A stretch of 8,968 bases of DNA, taken from contig JAANWY010000166.1 of NCBI GenBank assembly GCA_018263655.1, positions 1 through 8,968 on the forward strand. Reading direction: 5' to 3'. Source of the stretch: Anaerolineales bacterium. Its GTDB lineage: Bacteria; Chloroflexota; Anaerolineae; Epilineales; JAANWY01. Below the pieces are notes generated by a model, which saw nothing but the letters and a program-made list of their open reading frames with translations, was not told the origin of the DNA and did not search any database. Position numbers and translations under genes: made by a program. Below, piece by piece: positions 6,194 to 8,968 of this stretch (its first letter is position 1; each line of letters starts with the position of its first letter).

Positions 6194-7579
6194 ATGTCAG
6201 ATTACGTCTTCGAGCCCTTCAAGATCAAGAGTGTTGAGCGGATCCCCATCCTGACCCGTGACGAGCGCGCTGCACGGCTGAAGGCAGCCGGCTACAACGT
6301 CTTCAACCTCGCCTCCCAGGACGTCACCGTTGATTTGCTGACGGATAGTGGCACTGGTGCCATGAGCCAGGAGCAGTGGTCGGCCGTCATGCGCGGCGAT
6401 GAGGCGTACGCCGGCGCCCGTAGTTTCCAGCGTCTGGCCGAGACGGTCCACGACGTCTTCGGGTTTGAGCATTTCGTGCCGACCCATCAGGGCCGGGCTG
6501 CCGAGAACGTCCTTTTCCCACTGACGGTCAAGCCAGGCGACATCATCCCCACTAACCAGCCCTTCGACACGACCCAGGCCAACATCGAGGCAGCCGGCGG
6601 TGCGGCAATGGAACTGGTGATCGAGGAAGGGGTGGACCCCACCAGCCACCATCCTTTCAAGGGCAATATCGATGTGGAACGGCTGGCAGCGCTGCTGGAC
6701 GATGTGGGGACGGAGCGGGCGCCCCTGGCCGTCATCACCATCACGAACAACACGGGCGGTGGGCAGCCGGTGTCACTGGCGAATTTGCGCGCCGCAAAGG
6801 GCGTGTTGAGCGATCGAGGCGTGCCACTGTATCTGGATGCTTGCCGGCATGCGGAAAACGCTTTCTTCATTCAGGAGCGTGAGCCCGGGTATGCTGACAA
6901 ACCGATTCGCGGGATCGTGCACGAAACCCTCGCCTTGGCCGATGGGTTCACGCTAAGTGCCAAGAAAGACGGCCTCGCCAACATCGGCGGTCTCCTGGCG
7001 ACGCGGGATGAGGCGCTCTTCGAGCGCGTCAAGCAACGCCTGATCCGGACCGAGGGCTTCCCGACCTATGGCGGACTGGCGGGCCGTGACCTGGACGCGA
7101 TGGCGGTGGGGCTCCGGGAAGCGCTGGATGAGCGTTATCTGCGCTATCGAGTGGGTCAGGTACGCTATCTGGCCGGCCGGTTGACGGAAGGTGGCGTGCC
7201 CATCGTCGAACCGCCGGGCGGCCACGCTGTTTACGTGGACGCAGCTCGATTCTTGCCGCACATCGCGCGTGACGAGTTTCCAGGCCAGGCGCTGGCTACG
7301 AGTCTGTATCTCGAAGGCGGTGTCCGGTGCATTGAGATCGGCGGCGTTGCGTTTGGTAAAATCGATCCGCAGAGCGGCGAAACTCACTGGCCTGGGCTGG
7401 AACTCGTGCGGTTGGCGGTCCCGCGCCGCGTGTACACGCAGAGCCACTTGGACTACGTCGCCGATACCGTCATCGAGCTTTACGGACGTCGCGACGGTGT
7501 TCGAGGATTGCGCATGACGTATGCGCCCGAAGTTCTGCGGCACTTCACGGCTCGCTTCGAGCCGGTCAGGGGCGATTGA
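6194..7579 (+). CDS. tnaA: Tryptophanase (tryptophan indole-lyase)
   Basis: A 461-residue PLP enzyme of the tryptophanase/tyrosine phenol-lyase family, splitting L-tryptophan to indole, pyruvate and ammonia. Signatures are LTDSGTGAMS (49-58), GDEAYAGARS (68-77), PTHQGRAAE (96-104), TNNTGGGQPVSLAN (184-197), LDACRHAEN with the PLP-contacting Asp216, and the Schiff-base Lys258 in SAKKDG. Three positions favour tryptophanase over tyrosine phenol-lyase: FDTTQ in place of FTTTR, Ile382 in CIEIGG where tyrosine phenol-lyases have a substrate-binding Arg, and His450 in LRHFTA where they have Phe. No TnaC-type leader peptide and no tryptophan permease gene is adjacent. The gene is preceded by a good ribosome-binding site and the 21-bp tandem array, and followed by a probable promoter for the next gene. 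Confidence 0.92.
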   Translation: MSDYVFEPFKIKSVERIPILTRDERAARLKAAGYNVFNLASQDVTVDLLTDSGTGAMSQEQWSAVMRGDEAYAGARSFQRLAETVHDVFGFEHFVPTHQGRAAENVLFPLTVKPGDIIPTNQPFDTTQANIEAAGGAAMELVIEEGVDPTSHHPFKGNIDVERLAALLDDVGTERAPLAVITITNNTGGGQPVSLANLRAAKGVLSDRGVPLYLDACRHAENAFFIQEREPGYADKPIRGIVHETLALADGFTLSAKKDGLANIGGLLATRDEALFERVKQRLIRTEGFPTYGGLAGRDLDAMAVGLREALDERYLRYRVGQVRYLAGRLTEGGVPIVEPPGGHAVYVDAARFLPHIARDEFPGQALATSLYLEGGVRCIEIGGVAFGKIDPQSGETHWPGLELVRLAVPRRVYTQSHLDYVADTVIELYGRRDGVRGLRMTYAPEVLRHFTARFEPVRGD

Positions 7580-7604
7580 CAATTTGCTGTGCCCGGTGCA
7601 CAAT
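7576..7604 (+). promoter_or_regulatory. Probable promoter of the MBL-fold gene with operator-like dyad
   Basis: A consensus -35 TTGACA (7576-7581), overlapping the tryptophanase stop codon, a 17-nt spacer and a weak -10 CACAAT (7599-7604, 4/6). The dyad CACAAT-9-ATTGTG (7599-7619) covers the -10 and the expected start at about 7611, which would suit a repressor. A small hairpin, TGTGC-5-GCACA (7588-7602), overlaps the spacer. Unlike recJ and fmt, this predicts a leader of about 35 nt with a ribosome-binding site. Confidence 0.4.
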
Positions 7605-7645
7605 TGGATGTACATTGTGAAATCTGATTCAGCGAGGGAGGGCTC

Positions 7646-8275
7646 ATGGCCGCAATGAATGTGCGCAAGGTCGTTGTCGGTCCCTGGCCGATGAACGCCT
7701 ACGTGTTGATCGATCCTGAGAGTGATACCTGTATTGTCATCGATCCTGGTGCGGACCCCGACGCAATCCTGGCCGCCACGGGTGGTGCGCCTGTCGAGCA
7801 GATTCTGCTGACACACACGGATCCGGATCACATTGGCGCCCTGTCCGCCGTTGCCGGCGCAACCGGCGCCCCGATAGCTGTGCATCCTGCTGCCGCCGAC
7901 CCGCTTACTGATCCGCCGGATCAAGAACTACACGATGGCGACGAGGTGAAGCTGGGCCGGCACGTGATTCACGTGATCGAGACGCCAGGACATGCCCCCG
8001 GCCACGTCAGTTTCCTTGTCGATGACGATCTAATCGGTGGCGATGTGCTGTTCCCAGGCGGCCCTGGTCACACCGATACGCCCGACGAGTTCCAGCAGAT
8101 CATTGAGACGATAACGCAGAAATTGTTCGCTTTGCCCGACGAGGTGGTGGTGTATTCTGGTCACGGTGACCCGGTGACCATCGGACAGGCCAAAGCGGAG
8201 TACGCGGAGTTCGAGGCACGGGACAAGCCGGCTGACTTGTGTGGCGACGTGACGTGGGAGCTCGGTCAGCAGTAA
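7646..8275 (+). CDS. MBL-fold metallo-hydrolase (glyoxalase II-like)
   Basis: A 209-residue metallo-beta-lactamase-fold hydrolase, short like stand-alone glyoxalase II-type proteins. The metal-binding motif reads LTHTDPDHIG (His57, Asp59, Asp61, His62): the second His of the usual HxHxDH is Asp, giving HxDxDH. The other ligands are present: His116 in ETPGHAPGH, bridging Asp133 in GGDVLF and His173 in YSGHGDP. There is no signal peptide, so the protein is cytoplasmic. It lacks the C-terminal substrate-binding domain of true glyoxalase II, so the substrate is unknown; a thioester or lactone is possible. The start at 7646 follows GAGGGAGGG (7634-7642); an ATG at 7655 is an alternative. It lies 66 bp after the tryptophanase gene and may have its own promoter. 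Confidence 0.88.
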   Translation: MAAMNVRKVVVGPWPMNAYVLIDPESDTCIVIDPGADPDAILAATGGAPVEQILLTHTDPDHIGALSAVAGATGAPIAVHPAAADPLTDPPDQELHDGDEVKLGRHVIHVIETPGHAPGHVSFLVDDDLIGGDVLFPGGPGHTDTPDEFQQIIETITQKLFALPDEVVVYSGHGDPVTIGQAKAEYAEFEARDKPADLCGDVTWELGQQ

Positions 8276-8309
8276 ACGGTCACCAGTATCTGGGATTTCG
8301 TCACCGTTT
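8274..8309. other. Short dyad between the MBL and nuclease genes
   Basis: AAACGGT (8274-8280) and ACCGTTT (8303-8309) are perfect 7-bp inverted arms with a 22-nt loop, starting within the MBL stop codon. No T-run follows. It could be a weak hairpin or an operator for the downstream gene. Confidence 0.3.
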
Positions 8310-8326
8310 CCTGTCTCCTCGCCGGC

Positions 8327-8821
8327 ATGATTCTGCCCGGCATCGACCGCAGCGATCCGGGGACATACGTCCTCGTGATGTACCTGGGGGCGCCGCGGAC
8401 CGTCACTGTCGGGGCACGCGGGGCGTTTGCGCTTGACGCTGGGTACTATCTCTACGTCGGCGGGGCGCTGAACGGGCTGGCCGGCCGGCTGAGCCGGCAT
8501 CTTCGCACCGGCGACAAGAAGCTGTATTGGCACATCGACTATCTTCGCGCCGTGACCGAGCTGGTCGAAATCTGGTGGACGATATCGCCGGCGCGCTTGG
8601 AGTGCGAGTGGGCGGCGACACTTCGGGGGCTCCCTGGCGTCTCCGAGCCTGTTCCTCGCTTCGGCTCTTCTGACTGTAACTGCTCCACCCACCTTTTCTA
8701 CCTGTTCGACAAACCGTCCTTCAACGACTTCGCCATTCACTGGCCCAACCACGACGTCCAGCGGTCAATCCTGAGCCCAAAGTCTCCATCCTCCAACCGA
8801 TTATGCTTAATTGTCGGTTAG
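8327..8821 (+). CDS. DUF123 / GIY-YIG-type (Uri superfamily) endonuclease
   Basis: A 164-residue protein resembling the DUF123/COG1833 branch of GIY-YIG-like nucleases. GTYVL (12-16) and YLYVG (41-45) stand for the two halves of the GIY-YIG motif. RLSRHLR (54-60), KKLYWHIDYL (64-73), Glu93 in LECEWAA as candidate catalytic acid and the DCNCSTHLFY signature (116-125) follow in the order seen in the family. A role in DNA cleavage or repair is inferred from the fold and is not demonstrated. Homologues as I know them end soon after the DCxCxxHLFY signature; here about 35 residues follow, and the last seven (RLCLIVG) and the stop codon are encoded by the repeat element beginning at 8797. No ribosome-binding site is evident upstream of the ATG. 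The gene lies 51 bp after the MBL gene. Confidence 0.82.
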   Translation: MILPGIDRSDPGTYVLVMYLGAPRTVTVGARGAFALDAGYYLYVGGALNGLAGRLSRHLRTGDKKLYWHIDYLRAVTELVEIWWTISPARLECEWAATLRGLPGVSEPVPRFGSSDCNCSTHLFYLFDKPSFNDFAIHWPNHDVQRSILSPKSPSSNRLCLIVG

Positions 8822-8967
8822 CATCCTGAGTAGGTCGAAACGAAGTGGAGATCGTATCGAAGGGTGCGGCTCAAGCAACGCCTCGAGGCAAACCCGCACC
8901 CTTCGATACAGCTTTCGCTTCGCTACAGCTTACTCAGGATGCTGGTCAACGAATTAAGCATAATCGG
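8797..8967. repeat. 171-bp inverted-repeat (MITE/REP-like) element at right edge
   Basis: Perfect 16-bp terminal inverted repeats (CCGATTATGCTTAATT at 8797-8812 and its complement at 8952-8967) enclose a second matching block of 13 bp (AGCATCCTGAGTA, 8820-8832 with 8931-8943), an imperfect block, and a third of 16 bp (GTATCGAAGGGTGCGG, 8854-8869 with 8894-8909). The centre holds a 10-bp palindrome, GCCTCGAGGC (8880-8889). No coding frame is present. It overlaps the 3' end of the nuclease gene. The window ends one base after the element, so target-site duplications cannot be checked. Confidence 0.88.
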
Positions 8968-8968
8968 C

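Noticed and set aside
6953..7924. 323-residue minus-strand open frame
   Set aside because: It spans the 3' part of the tryptophanase gene, the gap and the start of the MBL gene, both firmly identified; no family features are seen.
8030..8752. 240-residue minus-strand open frame
   Set aside because: It overlaps the MBL and nuclease genes on the opposite strand and has no motif support.

Overview
The window looks like a piece of a high-GC bacterial chromosome, most likely a member of Chloroflexota (Anaerolineae-like). This is inferred from three things: the long Thr-Pro linker protein with a cohesin-like domain, the N-terminal 'DVVGRDKI'-type segment in the same protein, and the many small palindromic repeats between genes. 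No rRNA or other phylogenetic marker is present, so the assignment is tentative. Both ends of the window fall in or next to palindromic repeats, as expected if it is an assembly contig broken at dispersed repeats.

Layout. Positions 1-194 hold a nested palindromic repeat. On the minus strand a two-gene unit, recJ (2740-995) then a HAD-IIA phosphatase (998-195), is joined by an ATGA stop/start overlap. A 248-bp divergent intergenic region (2741-2988) separates recJ from fmt on the plus strand. It contains two near-consensus promoters facing outward, each with its -10 box exactly 7 nt from the start codon, which predicts leaderless mRNAs. Several perfect short palindromes lie between them. After fmt (2989-3933) comes a repeat-rich gap, then a membrane-anchored cohesin-like protein (4133-5176), a strong bidirectional terminator (5201-5247), lipB (5353-6054), three perfect 21-bp tandem repeats, a tryptophanase gene (6194-7579), an MBL-fold hydrolase (7646-8275) and a DUF123/GIY-YIG-type nuclease (8327-8821). 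The last codons of the nuclease gene lie inside a 171-bp inverted-repeat element at the right edge.

Function. The genes are mainly housekeeping: repair (RecJ), initiator-tRNA formylation (Fmt), lipoate attachment (LipB), with tryptophan catabolism (tryptophanase) as an accessory trait. They do not form one pathway. I found no defence system, CRISPR array, transposase, tRNA or rRNA. The most unusual content is intergenic: a 15-bp palindromic box (consensus CTTRACAWTGTYAAG) with three good copies plus one partial copy over the recJ -35; several shared repeat words; the 21-bp tandem array in front of the tryptophanase gene; and the paired leaderless promoters. I do not see convincing evidence for a wholly new biological system.
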